The notes under the pieces were generated by a model. It had not been told where the DNA came from and made no database searches. It saw only the letters and a program-made list of their open reading frames with translations. The translations under genes were made by a program, and so were the position numbers. From positions 38,574,385 through 38,638,384 of the forward strand of contig JAYGXS010000001.1 in NCBI GenBank assembly GCA_036362985.1: DNA of 64,000 nucleotides. The letters run 5' to 3'. This document shows positions 53,226 to 64,000 of this stretch, piece after piece (positions within the stretch are counted from its first letter, which is position 1; the number at the start of each line of letters is the position of its first letter). The stretch comes from Ligula intestinalis (Eukaryota > Platyhelminthes > Cestoda > Diphyllobothriidea > Diphyllobothriidae).

Positions 53226-54527
53226 CAAGGTGTCCCAGAAGTAACTGACTTTTTGATTTGCCAATAAAACGAAAACTTTTAACGTTAGGATATTGAAACT
53301 GGTTTTTTTGAAAAAAAACCTTTCATTTTTTATTAGAACTAGGTTTTGAATATGATGTCTTTTTAATGATTACCATGGTTGTTTTGACAACTATGGGTTC
53401 GTTTCTTTGTCGTTTCCATAACGCTCCTTAGTGTATCAGGCGATAGTTGTCTTATTTCAGAACAAAGGTGGTTTTTAAGTTTTAGCAGATTTGTTGGATT
53501 TGTTACATAAACCCCTGACTTCAGGTAGCCCAATAATAAGAAATCGCATGGGGTCAAATCTGGAGATTGACGGGGCATGAAATGTTACCAAATCGTGAAA
53601 TCAATGATTTGGAAAGCACTCATTTAACAATGTCATCGTTTCTCTTGCTGTATGGGCCGTGGCTCCATCCTGTTGAAACCAAGTATTGCGTAGGCCGTCT
53701 CTTAATATCAGGAATTAGAAGTTCGCTAATCATAGTTCGGTATCTTTCACCATTAACTGTTACTGTTGCGCCAGCAGTTATTCCGCACCACACCGTCACA
53801 CGAAGAGAATGCAGCGGCCTTTCTGGAATTTCTCTTGGATTTTCATCGCACCAAATTCTAGAATTATGTCTATTTACATGGCCAGACAAGTGAAAGTGAG
53901 CGTCGTCAGAGAAGATAATGGTTTCGATGAAAGAGGCATCCTGCAATAACTAAAACGACTGTGATAATCATTAGGCAATAAATGTTGGGTTGATTTAATG
54001 TTGTAAGGATATAACTTCAAGTCCTTTTTAAGAATGTGGTGTAATGTCGATCGGGAAATGGATAATTGAGTTGAACGTTTTCTGATGGAGGCTTTAGTAT
54101 TATCTGTAAAACATGCAGAAACTTGCTTGATTACAGCTTCAGTTTGAGTTCATTTTTATCTTCTAGATCGTTGTTTATCATTAACATTTCCAGTGTCCGT
54201 AAATTTTCGATACAGCGATTTAATTGTGTTCTTCGAAAGACTGGATTTTGTTCTGAAACAATTTCTATAATCACGTTGCACTTCTGTTGTTGACATTGCA
54301 AAATTCTTATTCTTTCTTCTTTGCTGTATGGAGACATGATGAAAATTAAGGGTTTGCAATGAAACGAAAATCCAATATCATGCTGGTTCGTAAATGGGAT
54401 ACAAAGTATCCTATTGTGCCATAAAAAGGGTTTTCTTTCGAATAAAACGAGTTTAAATATCCTAACGTCAATAGTTTTTTTATTTTATTAGCAAATCAAA
54501 AAGGTCAGTTACTGCCAGGACACCCTG
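53226..54527 (-). mobile_element. Tc1/mariner element 1, full length, degraded
   Basis: A 1,302-bp element flanked by TA (53224-53225 and 54528-54529). The inverted ends of about 65 bp read CAAGGTGTCCCAGAAGTAAC at the left and, in complement, CAGGGTGTCCTGGCAGTAAC at the right, continuing through TGATTTGC(C/T)AATAAAA and ACGTTAGGAT. It contains a transposase on the minus strand. Confidence 0.85.
53363..54359 (-). pseudogene. Tc1/mariner-like transposase, frameshifted
   Basis: Starts near 54337 with MSPYSKEERIRILQ, the helix-turn-helix region. FSDDAHFHLSGHVNRHN carries the first catalytic Asp. RVTVWCGITAG and VNGERYRTMI follow. WFQQDGATAHTARETMTLL, in another frame, carries the second. RQSPDLTPCDFLLLGYLKS, in a third frame, carries the last Asp. 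About 106 nt separate the codons of the last two, consistent with DD34-35D plus a frameshift. The layout matches the DDE/D transposases of this superfamily. At least two frameshifts and a broken region near 54000-54130 make it inactive. Confidence 0.8.
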
Positions 54528-54529
54528 TA

Positions 54530-55984
54530 CTTCTCAATATAGTTGAGGCCACAAACTTCTTAATTAGGTAAATAATAGTAATCAGGCCATTTGAAATCTG
54601 ACCTATGTCCTTGGACTCTAAACATGTCGCCACAATGCCAAAGGGAACAATAATCCCTCCGCCCATATCGTCAAAGATACTTCTTTCGTCCTGGCAACAT
54701 GCCACGCCCATTCTGTTTTAGATACACGGATTGTCAGAGAGGATGACCTCTATGGTGGCCCTAGAAATGACACAATGCGCCTCACACTGCGAGACTCGCT
54801 TTGCGGATCAATGAGGGCAGAATGGGGTCGACGCAAATCTGTAGTCACAAAGACGAACCCCCTTCACTAGCAAAATATAGCTTCATCCACGGAATTAACG
54901 ACCACGCCCTCCAAATGAGACCTGCATTTAATTGATGAAGATTTCGCTGCTATCGTCAATAGTGCCTAAAATAATAAATCAATAAAGTGTGACAAAGTGG
55001 AAGGAGGGGTCTAACGAATGTGTGCATACCATCTTCACGTCTGTACCGAAAGCAGGTATGCACTAATCACACTGCCGGAGTTCTTGTGCGGAACGTAGCC
55101 TCCGCTCATTTTGCCGGCGGCTGTAGAAGAACTTGATTGACAACAGGCTACACCATCGTAGCTTGCCTACGGTGAAGGTAGTGCACGGCGCCAAGTTGGC
55201 TCAAACAGAGGGCTGTGCGATAGAGGCACTGAACCAAAACGTGCTCAAACTGTTTCACAGCGTACGTTTACCAGGCCGCATTTACTCGGTCGCACATGTG
55301 CATATGGTTGGCCTTAGACGTAGACTATTACACAACTTCAGCTATTTAACCCGATTTCGCCTGCTGCTGGTTGCCCGACTCGGACAGTTGACTGATGCAT
55401 AAAAAATGTAAAATGATGTGAGTGAACAGTTTGAATTTTGATTCCGACGATGTCTTTCGTGTGCCTTACAGCAGGGTAGGTGTCAGGACGGTGACTTGCG
55501 CGTAAAGTGAGAGTAGACTTGTGCGGCATCTACCACACTGTCACCTCCCTCACTCACTTGGGCCTACTGTAAAAGCGAAGGTAACTATATCAGAGGCGGG
55601 CATTCGCCTGTGTCTAGGCGCGTCACCATAGTCCCTAAGTGTGGCATTCTTTATGGGTTCACATCCTCAGTACTACTTGCTCTGCTCTGAACTGGCCTCT
55701 ATGTTGGTGTAGGCCGAGTTCAACATCGGGAAGTCCACAACTACAATCTTACCATAATGTTTCTCCTCTTAATGTGTCCAAAATAGCGCTCTTGTGCATG
55801 TGAGGTCCGAGTTACCTATTTAGAACTTGATAGCCGTGATTGGGGCCAGGTACACGCATAGATGGACCGCTCAACTTCGTCAACCATTTCATCCCAGTCC
55901 ACCTTTAATTGTCTTGATCTGGGCTAATGAGTAGGCGAATGTGTATTGGATTCTGCCGAGGCCGTCTTACCTGCAACCTTATTA
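54530..55984. other. no gene recognised
   Basis: Frames at 55133-55402 and 55338-55529 have no recognisable family and no splice support. CTCCTCTTAATGTG near 55764 faintly resembles R4. Confidence 0.4.
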
Positions 55985-56240
55985 TATGCAGGTAGTCATT
56001 GCTGAAAAAAACACAGGAGACTGGAAAGACAACTTCTCGCTCATCAGCCGACATTGGCCAATCATACTCAACCCTTAGTAGTGCACCACACGAGGCTTGG
56101 ACCTGCAACTCTTTTATTAGAAACCAAACGCTTTAACCCGCTAAGCCACAGGTTCGTTTATTAGTTGGTTTCGATCAGCAAGGTTGCCATTAGTGGATAA
56201 ATGCTCATCGATCGCTAACGGAACTTGCTCGTCCCGTAGC
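55985..56240 (-). repeat. SINE1, one copy and a tail
   Basis: CAGGTAGTCATTGCTGAAAA, CATCAGCCGACATTGGCC, TAGTAGTGCACCACACGAGG and AAACGCTTTAACCCGCTAAG in complement. It then joins GATCGCTAACGGAACTTGCT, the tail of a second copy, in a tail-to-head dimer. Confidence 0.65.
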
Positions 56241-56284
56241 GGATCGGTAAGTTCGCATCCGCCAATTCCAATATCCCTAATCTC

Positions 56285-56545
56285 AGCCGGCAAGACAAGG
56301 AGTCCGTGGTGTAGTTGGTTAGATCATTGTTTTTCTAATAAAAAAACGTCACAGGTTCAAACTTTGGGTGGTGTAGCACCTAGAGTTCGTTATGACTGGC
56401 TAATGGTGATAAATAAGCTTGTAATGGTCACTCCAGTCTGCCGTATTCGTCTTGGCGGTATCTATCTGTCTATGATACAAGTCATTTTGTCGCTACTGGT
56501 GGGGCGTAAGACTGAGTCTCAAGGCAAAACGATACCAGTGAGTTG
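56285..56545 (+). repeat. SINE1 copy
   Basis: GCAAGACAAGGAGTCCGTGG, GTAGTTGGTTAGATC, CACAGGTTCAAACTTTGGGT and GACTGGCTAATGGTGATAAA, then AGGCAAAACGATACCAGTG. Head to head with the previous pair. Confidence 0.7.
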
Positions 56546-57243
56546 TTTAACTGTGTCAGTAACTGCACCGATCACCCTTCTGGTCTTCTTGGCCCTATCC
56601 AGGGCAAAGGATAAGGGAGTGTGACAGATGCAATGCAAGCCTCTTATCACCGATTGTTCTACCATAGAATCTTATTATGTCCACCATGTACTCCACAGCA
56701 AGGTGAACCAGGAACAATGACCTGCAGGACGATGTTTTTGAGTGATAGCAGCCTTGTGCTGCATCTACTGCACTCTCAGCTCTCTTAACCACCTGTGTCT
56801 GGATTCAAGACAGAGTCAGGAATACTGGAGGTGGGACTGTGCACAACGTCTAAACACACACTGTATTGCAGCATGTCGTATCCTCAAAGGGCACGGATCA
56901 GACGCACGTGGTTGGCGCGGCTTGAGCCGACACTAACGCAACCCACCACGCCGTCCCCTCAGCATTTTAGGCATTCGTTACGGAAACGCAATCGCAATAA
57001 TGCCTGTAGTGCCCTGGTCTAGTCTCCGTGTTGTTCTAGCCTCCCTACACGTTGACCCGCTTGGGAGGCCCCAGAAACTAAATAGACGCAATTCTTCGTC
57101 CCTACACCTAGCCCGCACAGCAAAGCTCATTGGCGACAACGGTGTACCTGGTGATAAGGCCCGTACGAGGCGCCCACACCAATATCAATGCTGATACTTT
57201 ACTGCCCCAAGAACATGCGATCGGGGTTGTGTGCCGTATATCC
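56546..57243. other. low-copy repeat, no gene
   Basis: GATGCAATGCAAGCCTCTTA near 56627 is shared, diverged, with 16458 and 16692. No gene recognised. Confidence 0.35.
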
Positions 57244-57530
57244 GATGAAAACGTAGCGGGCGTTGACTCGATAAAGCCGAGATTTGACTCCAAAATTCTA
57301 GGCAAAACCTTTGGTAATGGGTGAAGAAGAAAGCAAAAATATCAAGAGTTCATACCTTTATCAATGGTGTCTTTTCAAAAACTTGATCTGATGAAAACGT
57401 ACCGAGTGTTGCCTCCGTACAGTCGAGATTCGACTCCAACATTTTAGAGGAAATCTTTCGTAATGGGTAAGAAAAAAGGAAACTTTTCAAGATTTTGCAC
57501 CTTTATCAACGGTGTCTCATCCATAGTACA
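57244..57530 (+). repeat. 146-bp tandem repeat, two units
   Basis: GATGAAAACGTAGCGGGCGT at 57244 and GATGAAAACGTACCGAGTGT at 57390 begin two similar units. Later pairs are CCTTTGGTAATGGGTGAAGA with TCTTTCGTAATGGGTAAGAA and CCTTTATCAATGGTGTCT with CCTTTATCAACGGTGTCT. The units are about 80% alike by eye. Confidence 0.75.
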
Positions 57531-59039
57531 TTTTGATTTCGAAAAAGTGGACAAACACTTAGAGTAAAGGACAAATGCAAAAACTTCTTCAAAAGCCCCT
57601 AGACCCCTTTCACTGGTAGCATAAAGACCTTTCGTGCTGTCAATCAAAATACATCAGAAAAACCAGGTCAACATTTGGTTTATCAAAGGCTTCATGCTGA
57701 TGGTAAGGCAACTTCACAACAACAGGGGAGCACACACCACATGCAATAAATCAATCTCAATACTAATTACTGCATAAAATTCCGGGCGTTCCTGTTCCTG
57801 TGTCTCATTTAGGCACCCATACAAGTCCTCATTTCCGCCTTCAGTTAGCTAAGGAACCTCGTAAAATTTAGCCCCGTCCACCGCACATGAGTTGCCGAAG
57901 TAAGTAAGCTAGCTAAATTAGGTATAAAGCGACTTTCAGACGTCTCAGAGGACGATAAACAGTTTAACCAGATTATTACTGCATTCTAACACGTTTCAGT
58001 GGCGCCAGGTTGTTAAATTCGACAGGTATCTACGGATTCACGACGGCGATAAGTAGACGCCAGATATACAGTGGAGCCTCACGTCTTGTAACCAGGGCCT
58101 GGGTCTTCGAGCACCTGCAGCCAATCGGTGAAATGATGTGCCCTATGTATCCATTTCTCATCACACGTTAAAATGTTATTCAAAAATAAACCATTTTTGT
58201 GATGAATAGGCAGCTTCATGGAAACTTCCAAAAATTCTTGATTTTGCTATTCATTCGGCAGTATGGCCGTTGCTCTCGAGGATGTCAACCATGAGCTTCA
58301 ACAAGCTGAAGGCCGACGCGGTGCCTATCGCTGGATTATAGTGAAGGCAGACTTGCCGGATCTACCCCACTCTCTGACCACTTTCGCATCCGAACCCGAT
58401 GTCAAGATGTAAGTCCAGAAGACGGAAGATAGGGACGGTGCAGACGGTGTACGCGAAACGCACTGCAGCAAGCGCGAAAACCAAACCACCTTGCAAGGTA
58501 GCCTCCTGCCTGTGAGCGATATAAAGGCCACGTTAAGAAGGAGCCTTTGAGCCTTACTTTCAGTCCGCAGTTAGCCACCCCATACAACAAGACACGTGCT
58601 GGGTTAACTGTAGTTTCCAAGTTATCTCGTCAGTTGTCAACCCTCCAAGCCACGGCTTTTAGCGCATCAGATTGTTTTTCGTGAGGAAAGCAATGCGCTG
58701 AGGGTCTGTAGTGGTCGCTGTTGCCCAACACTCACCTAACTCTTGACGTTACAGACAGGGTTGCTCAAGGCAGGCCCTTGCGTGAATGTACTTTTCAGCC
58801 TGCCCTTCGACCAGACTTGAACTGGCGCATGAGACACTCACCACCCACGCCAGTGTCTACCTTCGTGTGCTCCAACCAATCACCATCAAGGCCGGGAGAC
58901 AGAGCGAGGATTCGGCGGCCGCCCCCACTTACTGCCGCTAGAACTCACTTGGCATTCTGCCCCCTGGCGGGGCGGACGCGCCGCCGCTGCTCCCTCACAT
59001 TGCTCTCACGTTCGAAGGCACGCCAGACCGAGTCAACCC
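57531..59039. other. no gene recognised
   Basis: Frames at 58325-58620 and 58721-59047 overlap on different strands and are unsupported. The GC-rich stretch at 58900-59000 may be the upstream part of the R1-type element. Confidence 0.4.
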
Positions 59040-59180
59040 TCCTGTGAACTATTCTCCAACTCATTCTGTAAACAATATATCGTTCTTACTCCTTTGGCTT
59101 TCCAAGACTTCTCGCATCTCCTCAGGAACCGGGCCTGGAAGATCGCAGCCGGTGAGCTTAAATCTTAGTAGCCTTAACAC
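59040..59180 (+). repeat. R1 repeat copy
   Basis: TGTGAACTATTCTCCAACTC, TCTGTAAACAATATATCG, AGGAACCGGGCCTGGAAGAT and TAGTAGCCTTAACA. Its 3' end coincides with the end of the insertion at 46517. Confidence 0.6.
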
Positions 59181-59309
59181 CTTTGCGATAGGTCGACCTC
59201 ACCCTCTCCCCCACCGTCAGCAATAGCCACCGCCTAGCTGATCGGTCGCCTGAGGTGGGATGGACACAATGCTAAAAAGGAAATCAAGCTGAAGGTGAGC
59301 ATTGTAGAG

Positions 59310-59420
59310 GAGGTTGTGCGAGGGAAAAGAAAAAAAGAAAAGAGGGGGAGGGAGGGAGGGAGGAAGAGAGAGAGAAAGAAGAATAAAAACAAGAAGGAGA
59401 GGGAAAATAAGAACGAGAAT
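59310..59420 (+). repeat. purine-rich low-complexity tract
   Basis: About 100 bp almost entirely A and G (GGGAGGGAGGGAGGAAGAGA). The Lys/Arg/Glu-rich frame it opens is not a gene. Confidence 0.85.
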
Positions 59421-61684
59421 GCAGCTTACCTTTCAGAGGAAGAGCTTTGCATCCAGATTATTTAAAACCCGAATATGTAAAGTTTTCACGCTATCCACTT
59501 CAGCTTGTTATTAGTTGTATTGTTGGATTTTAAAAACACAAAACAAATATCGATAATTTTGCAGTTTGAGATAGCTGTAACTCGAAGGTTGTTTTCCGTT
59601 CGTCCTTATCCACCTTTGAGTTTTAGCTGACAGCGTGACTGGTTAATAACGTCAAAGTTACCAGAACCAAAGTTTGTTTACCAATTTGGCACTATCTACT
59701 ATGTAGAAATATTAGAACAGCATAGAGTTTTAATGATCCGAGCTGAAGTGATGCTGTTTTTTACGTAAGAATTCAAAAATGCATAGCTGTAAAATTGCCG
59801 TGTTTGCCAGCTAATAATACAACAGCTTTATACTGTCTGTAATGGATACAATGATTTCGAAAGAGTAAATGTATGGCAGCTTCCTAACAAAATAAGGATG
59901 TAAAATACAATAACAGCATGAAATAAGCTTTCAGAGTTGACCACATGCTTCATCACAAGTTTTATTCTTGAGCACCCAATCGCAATCAAAAAGATTTTGG
60001 ATTTGAACATGCCGCAGACCACGTACCTCGATAGCTTCATCCCAGTTTCACACCCAGCTACTTAATTTATTGTAGTAGTCTTTATTATTGAAACATGCAC
60101 ACGTGTTATTCTGTTTATCTAACGGGCAAGCACTAATGAATAGTTATATTATAAAAGGTAGCAGCCTGGCCCATAAAAAGCTGGCTTACACCTATAACAT
60201 TCCATCGTTCTCTTCGCAGTGATGAACCATTACAATCATTGTATTTCTGATATAGATTCCGTGACACTGAGAACAACCTCAAGTAAAGACCCACTGATTA
60301 GAAGAAGACAAGCGGATTGCACGAGCTTAATGTATGTCGGCGTCAGTTTACACTGCTACCAAACTTTAGAGAAGAAACAAAGTAGAAATGGGAATGAACG
60401 GGTCACGGTCAACGTAGACATTATTGAGTATAAAAAGTGCAAAACATAGCCTGTTTTGCTCTTCCGGTGTGCAATGCAAGTTACAGTGTGACATGAAATT
60501 TTAATAATTTTACAACAAATAAGACCTTATAGGATACCTACTGAAGGTTTAATCAAATACCATTATCTAAAATTCCACTACAATTGGTATCCTGCGCTGC
60601 ACGATTAGTGCAATACGTAGGTGTCCACTTCAACTGATTTTTAGTGGCTACATAAAATGTTTTTTATCCAGACCCTGACTTCACGCAGAGAACGAAATTT
60701 CATTAACAAAAAGTTATTCAGACTCGAACACATAGAAAGTGCAATTCCGTTATTGCAGTTGGTTACGATGGTCAGAGGGAAAACCCTTCTTGGCAGCTTC
60801 AATTGGCCTGTCATCCAGAACCACCGCATAACTCATAATTATGGGGCACCCTGATTTTCATGAAAGATGGCGTTGTAAAAATAATTACCCACACAAGTTG
60901 AGTAAGGGAGAAATATATATGTTATTGCCAACTGTAATTAAAACGTGTTTGTTGACATTTCAAAGACGATCAGGCTCCTAATGCAGTCATCCCGGCGCGT
61001 ACATTTGGGGTTATTTCTTTAGAAATATTGAAGGTCATAGTTCTTTCTGTTCATTCAATTTGGCAATCTTTGTGGTCAACTCCGCCACCTATGTGGGTCT
61101 TTAACGCTCCAATAGGGTCAATTTCTTAGTTATCTTAGCGTTACTTAAAACCTAATTAACATTTTGTTGACCAAGTCCTACTATCATATACGCTTTATCG
61201 CAACAGTTGAAGCGCCAAAACTATTCTGACTCCCTTTAGAATTGTATGTGGTGTTGTCTTTACAATTTTCACTTCAGTGGACGATTTTTCATTTGGTCCC
61301 TGTTGATTTTGTGGAAAGATGTTCTTAACATCGATCACAAGCTCCTCACTGATTCGACGCCTCTAGGAGCTGATTCCCGTGGCATTCTCCACTCTACTAC
61401 TTATAAGCCCACTATGCGTGATCTACCTCTGCTGATTGAAAATATTTTCGCTTTAAATATCCATAGTGCTTTCAGTTTCTGTTAAGCAAAGAAGAAATTT
61501 CACTATTTCCTCTACTGCCACCATTTTCAGTACATCGGAAAATACAAATATATGTGGAAGTAATGATGCCCTTTATTCTTGAAATCTGAAAGCACATAGA
61601 ATCATTTACAGAACAGGAAGCATGTGGAAGGACACTAACCTATTATGAACGATTTAACATTATTTTAAAACTCATATGCTTTCA
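59421..61684. other. no feature recognised
   Basis: AT-rich. Frames at 60219-60449 and 61246-61485 have no recognisable family or splice support. Confidence 0.4.
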
Positions 61685-62035
61685 CAATTGGACTAACTTA
61701 AATCATTGAAATCTGCCAAACCCCCAATAACGATGGTTAGCGTAGTAGTCATTCTGATGAATTCTGGATAGCTGTTAAGGAAATTCTGACTGGGCAGCCA
61801 GCTTACTGCATCCGTACTGGTGGAATCCATACGAGCAGTAAAGTTGGGCAAGCAAATTGACCCAAGTGTGATTAAATTGACGGCTCACGGTGAGCCTCTT
61901 AGCTCACTGGTAGAGTGTTGGCTGCGCTAAAGCTTTCCCTGCTGTGTGTGTGGGTTCAAGTGCCACCGTGAACGGGAATTTTTCACAATTGGATCAACTG
62001 AAATTATTGAAATCTGCCAAACTGCTAATATTTTT
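61685..62035 (+). repeat. SINE2 copy, flanked by short direct repeats
   Basis: Bounded by ACAATTGG(A)-(C/T)AAC and ATTGAAATCTGCCAAAC at both ends (about 61685 and 61987). Inside: GCAGCCAGCTTACTGCATCC, GTGGAATCCATACG, then a tRNA-like part with TTAGCTCACTGGTAGAGTGT, GGGTTCAAGTGCC and pairing ends TCACGGTG and CACCGTGA. The tRNA part is likely a SINE head or body and not a working tRNA gene. The family also occurs at 34620-35010. Confidence 0.65.
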
Positions 62036-64000
62036 TTGCAAATGCTTGAATTTTTACTGTACTGGTGAGAGTCTGGCTGCCTTTTCAGGGGCACAATTAT
62101 CGTTTCGAACAAATTAGTGTGATGATGACGGGCTGGGCCAAAACTCAAAAGCCACCATGGCTGCAATAGGTCTGGCACATCAATTTGTGTTAGGGCGACC
62201 CTAGCCAAGACGACCTTTTGATCCGATCCCGAATGCGAGACGAAGGAGGAGGAGGATAAGTGACTGAACGCCAATAACTAGCATATCGTATTCTCGGCAA
62301 AATGGTTGGAAAAGGGACTGAAGATGTTGATAGCCATACGCGGGTGCCGCGAGTAAAGGCGTCGTGCGTGTGTGGGCATGGGTGTCGTTATGAGGGATTG
62401 ATCTAGGGTGTACCAGTTAACTTTGATTTTGATTAGTAGATTTGAATAACTGTGACTGGCCAAGAACCGGACTGCCTCTGGTACGTGTGGGCAGCCGCGC
62501 TTGAGAGGCTGGACGTTCTACAAGAAGCCCGGAATAACAACACTGCAGGTTCGGCAGCCCGACGGTAACCAGACAGAGGACGGCCAGTATCGTGGTTTAG
62601 AAATCAACTTCAGTTTCCACACTTTCCAGTATTTTGTCGTCAGAATTTATAATGTTGTTGCGGGTGTTGGTGACAAATGACCCTGCAATGCAAATTGGCG
62701 ACTACTTTATGGTATGGCTATTGAAAATATTTGAGTAACCATGTATATTCTAAACGGCCTTCGCTTTGGCAGTGGAGGGACGGAGGGTTTGTGTGCGATA
62801 TTTAGGATTACATAAGGTTGGACATGGGGGTATCGAATTATGTTTAGGGTGCATTGGCTTGGGGAGCTATGCTTAGGTTTGAAATCAGGGAATCATCCTA
62901 ACTGCTGACTCTACCTGCAGATCCAGGGCAGGATCCTTAGCTCCAGCAGAAAGGCAAAACCTAAACTTTGTAACCGCGGTTCTTTGCCTAAAGCAGCTAT
63001 CCACTGGTCTCAATGCTTATCCCAAATATCTAACTCCATACCTATAAACTTAGCTCCATACCCCTATTCCTAATTCTTTCAAACAGCCTTGCAGTCATTG
63101 GCGATTAAGCCAATAAGTCCAACTGTTTCTGTCATTTTAACTTAGTGATGGCCTATCCAATATGCATGCACGATTTTAATTCAGCTAGTTTAACCCATCA
63201 TTTAAGGCAATTTGATTTGCACACTTAAACAGTCAGTTTTTGCGTTTTCCAAACTCTTTTTTATCCATTTTAGAGCCTTTCCGATCCAACCACTTTCACT
63301 TATGCCATCTGTGCATCTCACCTCTCGCTGCCCGTCCAGCCGGGTGCTCGCTGTCATTTCGAAAAACTCGCGCCTGTGTAAACAACAACAAGAGGTGGAC
63401 TGTCAGGAGACAGTATACACTTCAACAACACTTAATCCCTTCAAAGCCTCAGATTAACTGCTGGTGACTGGAACATAATTTAATATTTTTCGTCTTCAAT
63501 CAGCCTACCAAAGTCCAGCTTCTTTGGTCTTTCTCAGTATTCCGTCCGAAAAAGACCTTTTTTTCGAAGAATTTACCGATGACCTTAAACAGTTCCCATG
63601 CTGTCCCAGAATGGTGACCTATGGTAAACCCCTGGCTTATATCAGAACATGCAAGGAAATAAAAATGGCTCTGTATCTCTAAATTTAACGGAAGACAGAC
63701 TGGCATAATCACCATTCAATTAACATTACGCCGTTTTCTTCGACGTGGAGCTAGCTGATCAGATTAAGACGTCTTGATATCTCCTATGCAGACAGTAGAA
63801 AGTTTAACTAGGAACGACCGTAAACACAATCCCTTGGTTTCGAAAGTAAAGAACCACCAACCGAAAATAATAACTGCAAAAAGCCGAGCAGTTGAATAAA
63901 TGTGCATTGTGATCTCAAGGATACGAGGGAGTCCTATGTGCCCTCGATCAGTATCAGACGAACACCAACATTCAATTTGTTAAAGAGTCAAATTGAACTA
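62036..64000. other. no gene recognised; GTTAG-type stretch
   Basis: A GGTTTAGGG-like degenerate stretch lies at about 62800-62890, with its complement-like counterpart near 63020-63080. Frames at 61927-62463 and 63212-63715 are unsupported. Confidence 0.4.

Noticed and set aside
59314..59514. Lys/Arg/Glu-rich open frame
   Set aside because: It comes from a purine-rich low-complexity tract.
61885..61975. Functional tRNA gene
   Set aside because: The ends pair and A- and B-box-like words are present, but the anticodon and T arms pair poorly and the block belongs to a dispersed repeat also found at 34620-35010.
1..64000. CRISPR array, operons or bacterial genes
   Set aside because: No evenly spaced short repeats with unique spacers, no ribosome-binding-site-led gene runs, and the only firm gene has spliceosomal introns.

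Overview
This window is eukaryotic and repeat-rich. It has no operons, no dense gene packing and no bacterial signals. The one confidently recognised host gene is a four-exon plastin/fimbrin (actin-bundling) gene on the minus strand, from 36600 (ATG) to 25992 (stop). Its introns are GT-AG and all in phase 0. The surrounding DNA is mostly old transposon debris: a tRNA-Gln-like SINE, a second tRNA-like SINE, GIY-YIG endonuclease fragments of Penelope-like type, a non-LTR retrotransposon with C2H2-like finger remnants, two Tc1/mariner relatives and three solo LTRs. From memory, this mixture, and especially the LINE and GIY-YIG sequence flavours, resembles large flatworm genomes, probably a tapeworm of the Diphyllobothriidea. 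That assignment is an inference and was not tested by search.

Layout. 1-5.7 kb: mostly unannotated DNA, a 0.9-kb GIY-YIG cassette with inverted ends (2521-3418), another GIY-YIG relic (3888-4066) and SINEs. 5.7-6.1 kb: one plausible exon of an unrecognised plus-strand gene. 6.7-8.6 kb: a second type of GIY-YIG relic in inverted copies. 8.7-19.8 kb: SINE, an LTR with a perfect 5-bp target duplication (11755-12286), a LINE relic (13119-14990), copies of a short repeat here called R1, and a GIY-YIG cassette split by another LTR (18617-19175). 20-25.2 kb: a deleted mariner element, direct repeats and a large foldback (23345-23825). 25.9-36.6 kb: plastin, with a small foldback and 47-bp tandem repeats in intron 3 and a SINE in intron 1. 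37-49.6 kb: an LTR inserted in a SINE with a perfect 5-bp duplication, a LINE 3' tail, SINE clusters and three GIY-YIG units, one with 92%-identical 187-bp inverted arms. 52.3-54.5 kb: a GIY-YIG cassette abutting a mariner with terminal inverted repeats and TA duplication. 56-64 kb: SINEs, a 146-bp tandem repeat, R1 and SINE2.

How the parts relate. Plastin is the only gene whose product can be stated; it cross-links actin filaments. Both its EF-hand loops lack key calcium ligands. The mobile elements form a layered record: SINEs and GIY-YIG cassettes were hit later by LTRs, R1-type elements and possibly mariner. The most unusual theme is a set of RT-less GIY-YIG endonuclease units, several bounded by inverted repeats with at least two unrelated end sequences. 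They may be 5'-truncated Penelope-like elements or a distinct non-autonomous family.
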